NCBI RefSeq assembly: GCF_030160075.1
Contig: NZ_BSNQ01000003.1
Span: 800,625 to 864,624, forward strand
Length of the DNA: 64,000 nucleotides
From: Dyella lipolytica
GTDB taxonomy: Bacteria; Pseudomonadota; Gammaproteobacteria; Xanthomonadales; Rhodanobacteraceae
Direction: 5' to 3'
Each line of letters begins with the position of its first letter. Position 1 is the first letter of the stretch. Shown here one piece after another: positions 7,932-17,106 of the stretch. Both the position numbers and the translations under genes were made by a program. Under the pieces are notes generated by a model that did no database searches, was not told where the DNA came from, and was given only the letters and a program-made list of their open reading frames with translations.

Positions 7932-9563
7932 TTGGCACTATCGATATCTGTTGCGGATGTCATGAGCCAAATCGGAAAGCCAGCCTGCGATGACGGCGTC
8001 ATCTTGCACGGTGATGTGCCACGGCCTTGCTCCGCACCTTCGCGTCGCTGGACGCTTGTCGCAGCGATTCTCGGTTCGAGCATGGCGTTCATCGATGGCA
8101 CCATCGTCAATGTGGCGCTGCCGGCCATTCAAAGAGAGCTGAGTGCCACCACGTCCGAAGCGCAATGGGTCATGGAGTCGTACGCGCTTTTCTTGGCTTC
8201 GCTGTTGCTCGTGGGCGGTGTGCTTGGCGATCGTTTTGGGCGAAGACGCATCTTCATGATCGGCGCTGCCCTGTTTGCGGTTTCATCGATGGGGTGCTCG
8301 TTGTCCTCTGACGTGGGTCAACTCATCGTTGCACGAGCCGTGCAAGGCATGGGTGCCGCTCTGCTGGTACCCGGAAGCCTTGCGCTTATCAGCGCCACCT
8401 TCCCACAGTCGGAGCGAGGCGCTGCGATTGGAACGTGGTCCGCATTCAGTGGTATCACGGCGGCTATTGGGCCGGTGATTGGCGGCTTCCTCGTCGAGCA
8501 CTATTCGTGGACCTGGGCTTTTCTTGTGAATGTACCCGTGGGTGTCGTGCTTCTGCTGATCTGCGCGACTAAGGTGCCAGAGAGTCGGGGCTCGGGTGAC
8601 CGCAATCCTATCGATGTGCTTGGTGCATGCCTGGCCACGATCGGGTTGGCGGGTGTGGTGTTTGCTCTTATCGAAGCGCCGTCCCGAGGTTGGAAGGCGA
8701 TGCCCGTTTGGGTGGCTGCCGGCGTCGGTATCGGTGCGCTCGCCTTGTTCATTCGAGTGGAGGCTCGCAGCGCTGCTCCCATGATGCAACTATCGCTCTT
8801 TCGCGAACGCAATTTCGCCGGAGCCAATCTTCTGACTTTGCTGCTCTATGCGGCGCTCGGGGGAAGCCTATTCTTTCTCCCGCTCAACCTGATCCAGGTT
8901 CAAGGTTACGGCGCCACGGCTGCCGGAGCGGCGTTGCTCCCGTTTATTGCCATCATGTTCGCCTTGTCGCGTTGGGCCGGAACCTTGGTCGACGTGTTAG
9001 GTTCGAAGCTGCCGCTCGTTATCGGCCCCGTTGTAGCGGCCGTTGGATTTGTGATGTTCGCGGTGCCGTCCATCAACAGCGATTACTGGACGACATTTTT
9101 CCCGGCGATTTGCATCCTCGGTCTTGGTATGAGCGTTACCGTGGCGCCATTGACCACGACGGTCATGAACGCCGTAGGCTCTGAGTTCGCAGGTACGGCC
9201 TCCGGCATCAACAACGCGGTGTCTCGCACCGCGGCATTGCTGGCCATCGCGATCTTCGGCATCGTCCTGACGTGGGCGTTCAATGTCACGCTGAGCAACG
9301 AACTTGCCCGTCTACAGGCGCCGGCAGCGCTCGTATCCGCCGTCACGTCGCAACGTGCGAGGCTGGCTGGCATGGTCATCCCCAGCGGCTACTCAGCTTC
9401 GGTTACCGCCGCATTGAGGCATACGATTGGCATGTCGTTTGTCGCGGGCTTTCGATGGGTCATGCTGGTATCTGCTGCGCTTGCACTGCTCAGCGCGGTG
9501 AGCGCTTGGCTTCTCATTAGAGGAAAAGAGATCGTAGCTTCTCCCGCCCGTCGGAGCGATTGA
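7932..9563 (+). CDS. DHA2-family MFS drug exporter (14 TM helices)
   Basis: A proton-driven inner-membrane exporter of about 540 residues. Family motifs seen: an N-terminal helix with FIDGTIVNVALPAIQREL, motif A GDRFGRRRIF after helix 2, the antiporter motif C region (GPVIGGFL) in helix 5, and a long even spread of hydrophobic segments to the C-terminus. The best fit is EmrB/QacA-type exporters of the DHA2 family. The start is uncertain: TTG 7932 has GGAG about 7 nt upstream, while ATG 7962 lacks a clear ribosome site. There is no adjacent membrane-fusion or regulator gene, so it probably acts alone. Confidence 0.85.
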   Translation: MALSISVADVMSQIGKPACDDGVILHGDVPRPCSAPSRRWTLVAAILGSSMAFIDGTIVNVALPAIQRELSATTSEAQWVMESYALFLASLLLVGGVLGDRFGRRRIFMIGAALFAVSSMGCSLSSDVGQLIVARAVQGMGAALLVPGSLALISATFPQSERGAAIGTWSAFSGITAAIGPVIGGFLVEHYSWTWAFLVNVPVGVVLLLICATKVPESRGSGDRNPIDVLGACLATIGLAGVVFALIEAPSRGWKAMPVWVAAGVGIGALALFIRVEARSAAPMMQLSLFRERNFAGANLLTLLLYAALGGSLFFLPLNLIQVQGYGATAAGAALLPFIAIMFALSRWAGTLVDVLGSKLPLVIGPVVAAVGFVMFAVPSINSDYWTTFFPAICILGLGMSVTVAPLTTTVMNAVGSEFAGTASGINNAVSRTAALLAIAIFGIVLTWAFNVTLSNELARLQAPAALVSAVTSQRARLAGMVIPSGYSASVTAALRHTIGMSFVAGFRWVMLVSAALALLSAVSAWLLIRGKEIVASPARRSD

Positions 9564-9572
9564 GAAGCTTGT

Positions 9573-9600
9573 GTCGTCCACTTTCACCCAAAGCGGACCT
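9573..9600. repeat. Dispersed hairpin repeat, copy 6
   Basis: GTCGTCCACTTTCACCCA followed by AAGCGGACCT, 10 bp after the MFS stop. It has a degraded left arm. This is the last recognisable copy in the window. Confidence 0.6.
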
Positions 9601-9702
9601 TGCGAGCTCAGTACCAGTCACTCCGTAGGCCGAATGTCAGCTTACCGCCGCGGGGGACATTCGCTAGCATCAACCGACAATGATCGGACAGGCTGCGAAG
9701 CG

Positions 9703-11304
9703 ATGCGATATTTCTTGGTTGATCAGTTGCCCTTTTTGGATGGGAAATGGCGCCTCGCGCAGCAGCGTCGTTTGCTAAAGCGTGTACTTTCAACCGTCAT
9801 GCTGTTTGCGTTAAGCCTGGTCGCGACTGCGCAGGCCGACACGCCGGAGGCGGCGCGCTGGCACCGTGAGGCGCAGGCGGTCACCATCACGCGCGATGAT
9901 TGGGGTATTGCCCATGTGCACGGCAAGACCGATGCCGACGCCGTGTTCGGCATGGCCTACGCGCAGGCGGAAGACGACTTCAATCGTGTCGAGACCAACT
10001 ACCTCAACGCCATGGGCCGCCTTGCCGAGGCCGAAGGCGAATCGGCAATCTGGCGTGATCTGCGCATGAAGTTGTTTATCGATCCCGCCGAGCTGCAGCG
10101 ACAATACGCCCGCTGCCCAGGCTGGCTTCAGGCGTTGATGAATGCATGGGCCGACGGCTTGAACGACTACCTCGCCACACATCCGGAAGTGCATCCACAC
10201 GTGATCAAGCACTTCGAGCCGTGGATGGCCTTGAGTTTCAGTGAAGGCAGCATCGGCGGCGACATCGAACGCGCGGCGCTCGATCCCTTGGCGGCGTTTT
10301 ATGGGCATGACGCGGAAACGACGGCGAGCGTAGCGATGCCATCGAGCTGGGCCGAGCCGTCCGGCTCGAACGGCATCGCTATCGCACCCAAGCTCACCGT
10401 GAACGGTCATGCATTGCTGCTGATCAATCCGCACACGTCCTTCTACTTCCGCTCGGAACTGCAGATGTCGAGCGATGCGGGCCTCGATGCGTACGGAGCC
10501 GTCACCTGGGGGCAATTCTTTGTCTACCAGGGTTTCAACCCGCACATCGGCTGGATGCATACGTCCACTACCGCCGATGCGGTGGATGAATTCGCCGAAA
10601 CCATCGTGCAGCAGGGCGGCAAGCTGTTCTATCGTTACGGCAATACGTTGCGTCCGGTAAGCGTGCGCCAGATCAGCGTGCCGTATCGCAAACCAGATGG
10701 CACGATGGCCGAACGGCGTTTCACCGTCTACGCGACCCATCATGGCCCGATCGTGCGTGAGCAGGATGGGAAGTGGATGGCGATGGCGTTGATGAACAAG
10801 CCCACGCAGGCGTTGGAACAAAGTTGGTTGCGCACCAAGGCCAGTGATTACGCCAGCTACATGAAGGTCGCGGCGCTGCAGGCCAACTCGTCGAACAACA
10901 CCATCTTCGCGGATGACAAGGGCGAGATCGCCTATTTGCATCCGCAGTTCATTCCTCGCCGCGACGATCGCTTCGATTACACCAAGCCGGTCGATGGCAG
11001 CGATCCCGCGACCGACTGGAAAGGCCTGCACGTGCTCAACGAACTGCCGCGCGTGCTCAACCCGCCAAACGGCTGGATCATGAACACGAACGACTGGCCG
11101 TACTCGGCGGCAGGTCCGTACAGCCCCAAGCGCGCGGACTATCCGCGCTACATGGACACCGTCGGCGAGAATCCGCGCGGCATTCACGCGACCATGCTGC
11201 TGACCGGCCAGAGAGACTTCACGCTCGCATCGCTGATCACCCTCGCGTTCGACTCGTATCTGCCGGAATTCGCGCATCAGATTCCGATTCTGGTGGCCGA
11301 CTAG
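9703..11304 (+). pseudogene. Penicillin-acylase-family Ntn hydrolase, C-terminally truncated
   Basis: Secreted acylases of this family hydrolyse amide bonds (beta-lactam side chains, acyl-homoserine lactones) after self-cleavage. The ORF has a signal peptide (VMLFALSLVATAQA), the alpha-chain start (AVTITRDDWGIAHVHGKTD) and the beta-chain N-terminal serine in SGSNGIAIAP. It stops after about 533 residues at ILVAD-TAG, where family members continue for roughly 150-200 residues. Sequence after 11304 is AT-rich and unrelated, and a Tn3 transposase follows, so a rearrangement has probably removed the 3' end. The start at ATG 9703 is tentative; the longer frame start at 9571 lies in repeat copy 6. 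Activity is doubtful. Confidence 0.75.
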
Positions 11305-11461
11305 GTGCTGGCTTGATTTAGCTGCAAATAGTAACGCCTGAGTGGCAGTAATTATCTTATTGATTTGTATGGGTAAGTTCACCTTTCCGACTTGCAACTT
11401 ACGTAAAATCAAGGGTTGCTGTTAGGCTCCGTACGTCTCCCCAGACATGCAGGAGGTCGGC

Positions 11462-14395
11462 ATGCGGTACTGGCAAAAGCCCTATCTAGGGCTGCGAGCC
11501 GTCCCCAAGGAGCTCAACCAATTCGAGCTCAATGCCTTCTTCACCTATTCAGCGAAAGAGCGAAAAGTCATCTTCGGGAAGCGCGAGGCGCTGCATCGAC
11601 TTGGCTTGGCCTTGCAGATCGGATTTATCCGGATGACTGGTAGCGTGCTTGGGGGCATCAAAGTCGTACCTGCCGAACTTTGGGCACATCTGGGAGAGAC
11701 GCTGGACATCCCCACGCCAGACATCGCCTCCCTCCGATCTCTGTATCGTCGTCGTCCCACTCTGTATGCACACCAAAATACGGCCATTGAGACGTTGGGA
11801 TTTGCTCGCATGTCCGAACACCAGCGCCGTGCACTTGTGCGCTATCTCCGTGTAGAGGTGTTGTCTGAATTCGATCGCCACCGGCTGATGACGCAGATCA
11901 AGATATGGCTCTATGAAAATGGTCTTCTTATTGAAGGCGAGCGTCCTCTAAAGAGTGCTGTAGACGCGGCGTTGAAATTGGCGGAGGAAGAACTCGGTAC
12001 GGTGATTCAGAAACATGTTTCTGAGGAGGTGCTGGATACGTGGAGGCAAGCGTGTGACCAACCCCATCATTCAGGCATCTCGTTTCAAGAATGGCTCTCC
12101 CAGGCACCGCGTAAGCAGTCGCTTCCCCAAATTCGCGAGCAGTTTCATCATATCCGTGAGCTGCTAGATCTAGGGGTCGCGGCACATCCCTTGTCTGCCA
12201 TATCGGACCACATCAAGCGGCACTACGCTCAGACGATGGCGGACCGTCCACCTTCCATAAGCAAACGCGTAACAGACTCGCGTCGGACCCTCGAGGTGGC
12301 GTGCTTTCTTCAGGCTGCGCTTTGTACTTCAACGGATAGGCTGCTTGCCATGACACGCCAGCACATTGCCGATCTTTGGAGAAACGGCATGCGCGCGGTT
12401 GTTCAATCGGCGGAGGCGCGAGCACGAACGTTGGTCACGTTCGCAAAAGAAATTCGCGAGCTTGCACTCAATCGCTCGCTGGCGGAGGACGATCTTCGGA
12501 CGGCTTTGTTGCAGGCCGTTGAGAAAATCGGGGGAACAAAGCGGATCACTCGAGCAAGGCTAACACGCGAACAATTGCTTGTTCAAAATAGTCAACATTC
12601 GCGTTCGCTGCTTAAAATGCTTTGCGAACTAAATTTTGAAAGCATGACGCCGCATCCTGTTTTGCAGGCGTTGGATGCATTGCGAGAGATATATCGGCAG
12701 CGTAAACCCACGCTTCCCGCGGAAATCTCCGTTCACCTCGGCAAAGTCTGGGACGATATGTTGTCTGATTCCGATCGGCAACGGGCATTGCGGGCGTTTG
12801 AAGTAGCGACCCTGTTAGCCATGCGCCGTGCGCTCAAAAGCGGCAGTGTTTATATCGTTCACAGTTTCAGCTTCCGTAACCGCGAAAGCATGCTGATTCC
12901 TACGGACGAGTGGGCCACGCAGAAATCTCATCACTACGCGCGGTTGAATTTGCCGCGAGATGCCAAGGAATTCACGGAGCCGCTGGTGGAGCAGGTGGTG
13001 CTGCAGCTCAATGCGTTGAGTGAGGCCGGACGGGATGGCATTGTTTCGGTTGACAAGGATGGCGTACATCTGGACAAGCTCCCGGCTGAAGACGTCCCCA
13101 AGGCGGTCATCGCTCTTCGCGGTGCACTCATGGAACGCATAGGGGCCGAGGAGCTGCCGGGCGTTATGATGGAGGTGGATAGCTATACGCGATTCAGTTG
13201 GACGCTACTGGGGCGTGAGCCTCGCTCGATTGATGAGTTGCGCCTTGTCTATGCTGGGCTTCTTGCCCATGGCACTGCTCTATCAGCGGCCGACACCGCG
13301 CGCATGATGCCGGGACTTTCAGCCGATGCCGTTGGACAGAGCATGCGTTGGATTGCTCAAGAGAAACGGCTGCGCGAAGCCAATACAACGGTCTTCGAAT
13401 TTATGCATAGCCACCCCATCACCGAGTGTTGGGGACGTGCAGACCTTGCATCGGCAGACATGATGAGCCGGGAGATCGTCAAGCATATACATCTTGCCCG
13501 ACGCGACCCGCGAACCAAGAAACCATCGATCGGCATCTATACGCACATCCATGATCGCTGGGGCATCTTTAACGATCAGCCGGTCGTGGTCGGGGACCGG
13601 CAGGCTGGCGTGGCGCTCGAAGGCGTGTTACGCCAACATGCCGTCGCCATAAGACAACTGGCGGTCGATACGCACGGTCAAACTGAATTCAGCATTTTCT
13701 TAGGCAAACTCGTACAGCGCGATATTTGCCCACGTCTGCGTGATGCGAGTGGGCACAAACTTTATGTGACGCCCTCGATCACCGTGCCAGAGAACCTGGC
13801 TGGCATCATCGCCAGGCAGCGCATCGACATAGCAAAGGTGGAGCCCATTTGGGATGAATGCGTTCGCTTGGCGGCATCCACCTACATGGGCAAGGCGAGC
13901 GCTGTGGATGTCTTGTCGCGTTTTGGATCCGCCGCAGCGGGCGAGCAACTCTACGATGCCGGCGTCCAAATAGGGCGGTTGCTGCTGACGCTGTATTTGT
14001 GCCGATGGTTCACCTTGCCAGATTTCCGCCGCGAGATTCTTCGTACACTCAACCACGGCGAACGCGTCCATGTATTGGAGCATGCGCTGGAAACGGGCAG
14101 GGTGCCGAGGCATCAGCTAAACACGGCGTCGCGGATCCAGGGAGTGTCCTCATCCATTACGCTTTTGAGCAATATCGTTATGGCATGGACCACTGCGCGC
14201 ATGCAGCAATCGCTCACCGCATTGCCTGCGGAACTTGCTGCCCATGCCATACCTGAGAACCTTCGCCACATTGCGCCCATCCAAGAAGGACTCATTAATT
14301 TCCGCGGACTCTTCGTTTTCCCGGTTGAACGCTATATGGCGCGGTTGCTCCCAGGACTGCAACCAGTCAAGTCCGTCATACGGAGTATTCGATGA
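11462..14395 (+). CDS. tnpA: Tn3-family transposase TnpA
   Basis: At about 977 residues this is the normal full length for Tn3-family DDE transposases, which drive replicative transposition. The N-terminal DUF4158-like DNA-binding region (QFELNAFFTYSAKERKVIFG) is present. Catalytic residues are visible: D near 573 in EVDSYTRFSW, D near 665 in DLASADMM, and E near 867 in LNHGE. The conserved block HIHDRWGIFNDQPVVVGDRQ also fits. ATG 11462 is chosen over 11447 because AGGAGGT lies 4-5 nt before it. The frame is intact. No tnpR resolvase is adjacent; the nearest candidate resolution genes are the recombinase and KfrA-like genes at 54.4-56.7 kb. Confidence 0.93.
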   Translation: MRYWQKPYLGLRAVPKELNQFELNAFFTYSAKERKVIFGKREALHRLGLALQIGFIRMTGSVLGGIKVVPAELWAHLGETLDIPTPDIASLRSLYRRRPTLYAHQNTAIETLGFARMSEHQRRALVRYLRVEVLSEFDRHRLMTQIKIWLYENGLLIEGERPLKSAVDAALKLAEEELGTVIQKHVSEEVLDTWRQACDQPHHSGISFQEWLSQAPRKQSLPQIREQFHHIRELLDLGVAAHPLSAISDHIKRHYAQTMADRPPSISKRVTDSRRTLEVACFLQAALCTSTDRLLAMTRQHIADLWRNGMRAVVQSAEARARTLVTFAKEIRELALNRSLAEDDLRTALLQAVEKIGGTKRITRARLTREQLLVQNSQHSRSLLKMLCELNFESMTPHPVLQALDALREIYRQRKPTLPAEISVHLGKVWDDMLSDSDRQRALRAFEVATLLAMRRALKSGSVYIVHSFSFRNRESMLIPTDEWATQKSHHYARLNLPRDAKEFTEPLVEQVVLQLNALSEAGRDGIVSVDKDGVHLDKLPAEDVPKAVIALRGALMERIGAEELPGVMMEVDSYTRFSWTLLGREPRSIDELRLVYAGLLAHGTALSAADTARMMPGLSADAVGQSMRWIAQEKRLREANTTVFEFMHSHPITECWGRADLASADMMSREIVKHIHLARRDPRTKKPSIGIYTHIHDRWGIFNDQPVVVGDRQAGVALEGVLRQHAVAIRQLAVDTHGQTEFSIFLGKLVQRDICPRLRDASGHKLYVTPSITVPENLAGIIARQRIDIAKVEPIWDECVRLAASTYMGKASAVDVLSRFGSAAAGEQLYDAGVQIGRLLLTLYLCRWFTLPDFRREILRTLNHGERVHVLEHALETGRVPRHQLNTASRIQGVSSSITLLSNIVMAWTTARMQQSLTALPAELAAHAIPENLRHIAPIQEGLINFRGLFVFPVERYMARLLPGLQPVKSVIRSIR

Positions 14396-14475
14396 ATCGT
14401 AGGGCTTAGCGCCTGCCTTGACCGCCACCAATCCTGATACGCACAAGCCCCCATCAGCCCTGGATGGCTGTTTTA

Positions 14476-15246
14476 CTAGTGTTGCGATATGCCGGGGCGT
14501 TGATAGAACGGTGTCATGCCGGCCTGTGCCAAGCCTTCACGATGTGAGGGCTCATCTGGCAAGAAGCGGACAATGAAGGAAGCGGCCTCCATGCCGGCTT
14601 CAATCGCTATCGTTTTTAGCGTATCTGCCAGCACTTTGTCGGCGGGCACCCCCAATCCCAAAACGATCTCGGTGCGTGACTCCCTGCCTCTTGTGAGCTC
14701 GTAGAGGAACGCCTGATCGACCCGCCCCGTTGCGTTAAACCATTCCACCAGTTTGACCGCGACGGGATAGAGTGAATCGTCGGGTAATCGAAATATCCAG
14801 GGTGCCTCCAGGGAAGGCCATTCGGCATCGTGATGCGCTTGCGCGATATAGCGACGCAGCAGTCCTCGCCGTTTCACCTGCAGCTCGAAGGGTGCCTCTG
14901 ATAGCGGGTTGACGATGTACGTTTGCTCGCCACCCGCTGCCATCAGCACGCGCATAAGAACGTGCACCAGCTTGGCCGGTGCGGGCAGCGCGAAGGGAAG
15001 GCGGTTGGCGCGGGTAAAGATGGGTATAAACGTCACGCCATCGGTCTCGCGCCGCCACTGCACAAGGTTACGTTCGGGTGCGGCGTCGCCTGCTCCCGGA
15101 GGTTGTCGCAGGATGACGAATATGCGCCGGCCGCTCAACTCGTGTAAGAAGGTCGCCTCAGCATAGGCATCGAGGTTGGCCTCAAGCCAGAGTGTGTCTA
15201 ACCGCTCTTCTTCCAGGCGACCGTCATGCTTTTGCTGCTCAGTCAT
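14476..15246 (-). CDS. SseB-family protein
   Basis: A 256-residue soluble protein with the two-part layout of SseB-like proteins. The N-terminal domain contains FLHELSGRRIFVILRQPP and FIPIFTRANRLPFALP, and the C-terminal domain begins near GRVDQAFLYELTRG. E. coli SseB is linked to serine sensitivity, but biochemical function is unsettled. It is followed upstream, on the same strand, by the unknown gene at 15278 with a 31-bp gap, so the two are likely co-transcribed. Lying between the transposase and an XRE gene, it may be a passenger of the Tn3-like element. Confidence 0.7.
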   Translation of the reverse strand: MTEQQKHDGRLEEERLDTLWLEANLDAYAEATFLHELSGRRIFVILRQPPGAGDAAPERNLVQWRRETDGVTFIPIFTRANRLPFALPAPAKLVHVLMRVLMAAGGEQTYIVNPLSEAPFELQVKRRGLLRRYIAQAHHDAEWPSLEAPWIFRLPDDSLYPVAVKLVEWFNATGRVDQAFLYELTRGRESRTEIVLGLGVPADKVLADTLKTIAIEAGMEAASFIVRFLPDEPSHREGLAQAGMTPFYQRPGISQH

Positions 15247-15277
15247 TTATTCGAAGGACGCATCGTTGGCAGTGACA

Positions 15278-16072
15278 TCAATGCAGCGTGCGATGCCGTG
15301 TCATGGCGTTGGCGAGCGCTTCGGCTGACGGGCGGACCGTTAGGTACTCGTCATCCAATCGTGTGACCTCGTGCGCAAAGATCAAGGCAAGGGTGCTCAT
15401 TGGTAAACCGGCGGGCCGGGTCATGCCACGGATGGCCCAACCTTCAACCTGGGCGCGTCGGGCATAGTTGCCGACCGCATCTGCGAAGACCAGGCTCAAC
15501 CGCGTGGCATCCATACCGCCTTGCTGATGTGTCATCGCCAGTGTGCGCATCGCTAGATAGATCAAATACATCACCTGGCCGACGCTGAAGTCTTCCAGTG
15601 CCCGGCGCAATGCATCAACGGCCTGATCCGTCCATTCGGGGTTATAGCCCGACTTGGCCAAGGTCCATCGCGCATATTGGGTGACTTCCGCTAATGCGAG
15701 GTCTTCCCACAGCGCCAAGAGTGCCTGAGAGGTGTCCTCGGAGAATTCGATATCACGGAGCAATTCCTTGACTTCCTCATGTTGCCGGCGGCAGTCGCGT
15801 GGCGTCCAACGAATTCGCCACGCGATGCTGTCAAACCCATGCCGCATCCAGTCTCGCGCAAGCAGCCAGTCCTCGGCATGAGACTGAGATACCTCCGGCT
15901 CGATGATCCCTAGCGCGTGAAGCGACAGCAGTACGCGCTGTGAATAGTTGCCGTGCGGAGCCAGTGGTTTGTTGAGAGCATCCAGGGGCAGCAGGCGTGT
16001 CAGGGCGATATCTGCCCCTACCCGTACGGCCGCCGAGAAGAAGAGGCTGGCGGTCAGATCGGTTGGATTCAC
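15278..16072 (-). CDS. Unknown helical protein, 264 aa
   Basis: A GTG start with AAAGGG 5 nt upstream. The composition is mostly helical and rich in Leu, Ala, Arg and Trp (for example RDWMRHGFDSIAWRIRWT), with no signal peptide or membrane segment. I do not recognise a family. It probably forms a two-gene unit with the SseB-like gene and is divergent from the XRE regulator at 16222, a layout that suggests the regulator may control it. Confidence 0.6.
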   Translation of the reverse strand: MNPTDLTASLFFSAAVRVGADIALTRLLPLDALNKPLAPHGNYSQRVLLSLHALGIIEPEVSQSHAEDWLLARDWMRHGFDSIAWRIRWTPRDCRRQHEEVKELLRDIEFSEDTSQALLALWEDLALAEVTQYARWTLAKSGYNPEWTDQAVDALRRALEDFSVGQVMYLIYLAMRTLAMTHQQGGMDATRLSLVFADAVGNYARRAQVEGWAIRGMTRPAGLPMSTLALIFAHEVTRLDDEYLTVRPSAEALANAMTRHRTLH

Positions 16073-16221
16073 GTCAACCCTTTAAGTCGTTGAATTGGAG
16101 GAAGCATGAAGGGAGTGTGACCTTGCCCCTGCGATAGCCTGCCTATACTAAGGAAGTCTTAGTATGCAGGCAAATCCATGCCATCGAAGCTTCTCGCAAC
16201 GCAGCGAGGGCGACGGAACTG

Positions 16222-16545
16222 GTGGCACGCGGAGGTAAAAAGGAGGCGGTGGTTGCTATACGCCTGCGGGAGGCCAGGACGGTCACCGGGCTGTCCCAGC
16301 GAGAGCTGGGTGTGCGCGCAGGTTTAGATCCTTCCGTGGCTTCTCCACGAATCAATCAGTACGAACAGGGCAAACATACGCCAGATACCAGCACGCTGGC
16401 CAAGCTCGGCGAAGTACTCGATGTGCCGGTTGCTTATTTTTTTGCCAGTGATGATGACCTGGCTTTCCTGATTACGACTTTTCACCGGCTTTCATCGGTC
16501 CGCAAGCGCCGAATAATGGGTGCCCTAAATCAGTCCGGCCGTTAA
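16222..16545 (+). CDS. XRE-family helix-turn-helix regulator
   Basis: A 107-residue protein. The Cro/CI-type HTH spans about residues 10-70: IRLREARTVTGLSQRELGVRAGL, then RINQYEQGKHTPDTSTLAKLGEVLDVPVAYFF. The C-terminal tail is short, with no ligand domain. The start is uncertain: GTG 16222 has no good ribosome site, while AAAGGAGG at about 16239 sits too close to the next GTG. It is divergent from the 15278-16072 gene across about 150 bp, so autoregulation and control of that pair are plausible. Confidence 0.85.
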   Translation: MARGGKKEAVVAIRLREARTVTGLSQRELGVRAGLDPSVASPRINQYEQGKHTPDTSTLAKLGEVLDVPVAYFFASDDDLAFLITTFHRLSSVRKRRIMGALNQSGR

Positions 16546-17031
16546 AGCCTTCCGCCCTGATACCCCTTAACCGCAAGGTTCAGCGGGCGGGTGTGCTTGC
16601 AAGAAGCAGAGGGGCTATCGAAGGGGTAAACGACAGGCTCCCCGGTGCCTAAGGTCTCAGTAAATGAGACGAGAAGCCCCCACGGTGGTGCTGATTTCAA
16701 AATTTGTTGCGCAGTTCATTGAAATGCGAAAGACCTTTGTGGCGACAGTGTCTGGCATATATCAACACGGTCATAATCCAGAATATTTTGGCGGATAAGC
16801 GGTGACGACACCGTATGAGGGCGGTTGATCTGCGGGTGTTGTTCCCCCTGATCTATGTGCACTTCCGTCCATATAGACGCTTCGACTTAGATATGGACGA
16901 ACAACTTGCGCTGGACAGCCACGGACTTGCAGTAGCCTGAGGCGAGAAGAAGGTCGTTATCGTCTCTCATCATGCCGGTTGCATGATGGCTTTTGTCTCG
17001 CATGGTGCGCTGTCTCACAGGCTGTCATTCG
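16546..17031. other. Gene-free stretch with inverted repeat
   Basis: No convincing gene. It contains a 9-bp perfect inverted repeat, CGTCCATAT at 16866-16874 and ATATGGACG at 16891-16899, and a small dyad GTCTCA/TGAGAC at 16654-16670. No match to the missing acylase 3' end was seen here. Confidence 0.5.
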
Positions 17032-17060
17032 TGCATCCGTTGTCTCTTAGCTCTCGTATA
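17032..17060 (+). promoter_or_regulatory. Predicted ECF promoter, fasciclin gene
   Basis: TGCATCC at 17032-17038, 16-bp spacer, CGTATA at 17055-17060. The transcript would start about 40 nt before the fasciclin ATG. This is one of six sites in the window with the same two boxes and identical spacing. Confidence 0.75.
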
Positions 17061-17106
17061 TATCCATGCTTCCTGTCGGAAGTCTAATGGACGAAGGAGA
17101 CTTGTC

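Larger units (their letters stand above)
11305..16545. mobile_element. Tn3-family element or remnant, ends not resolved
   Basis: The segment starts where the acylase reading frame is broken and holds a full-length Tn3-type transposase, then an SseB-like gene, an unknown gene and an XRE regulator in a different style from the flanks. I could not find the 38-bp or longer terminal inverted repeats with a GGGG tip, nor a serine resolvase. An imperfect inverted pair sits at 11312-11326 and 11391-11412 (CTTGATTT...TGCAA and its complement). The right limit is a guess: it could lie anywhere up to about 17.0 kb or far beyond (see findings). Confidence 0.5.

Noticed and set aside
9811-11412. Minus-strand ORF of about 530 codons
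   Set aside because: Antisense shadow of the acylase caused by codon bias; composition is Arg/His/Val-rich with no recognisable domain.
11391-11430. GGGTTGCTGTTAG as the left Tn3 terminal repeat pairing with TTGCGGTTAAGGGG near 16.57 kb
   Set aside because: Only 9 of 11 bases match and the similarity does not extend; Tn3 repeats should match over 35 bp or more.
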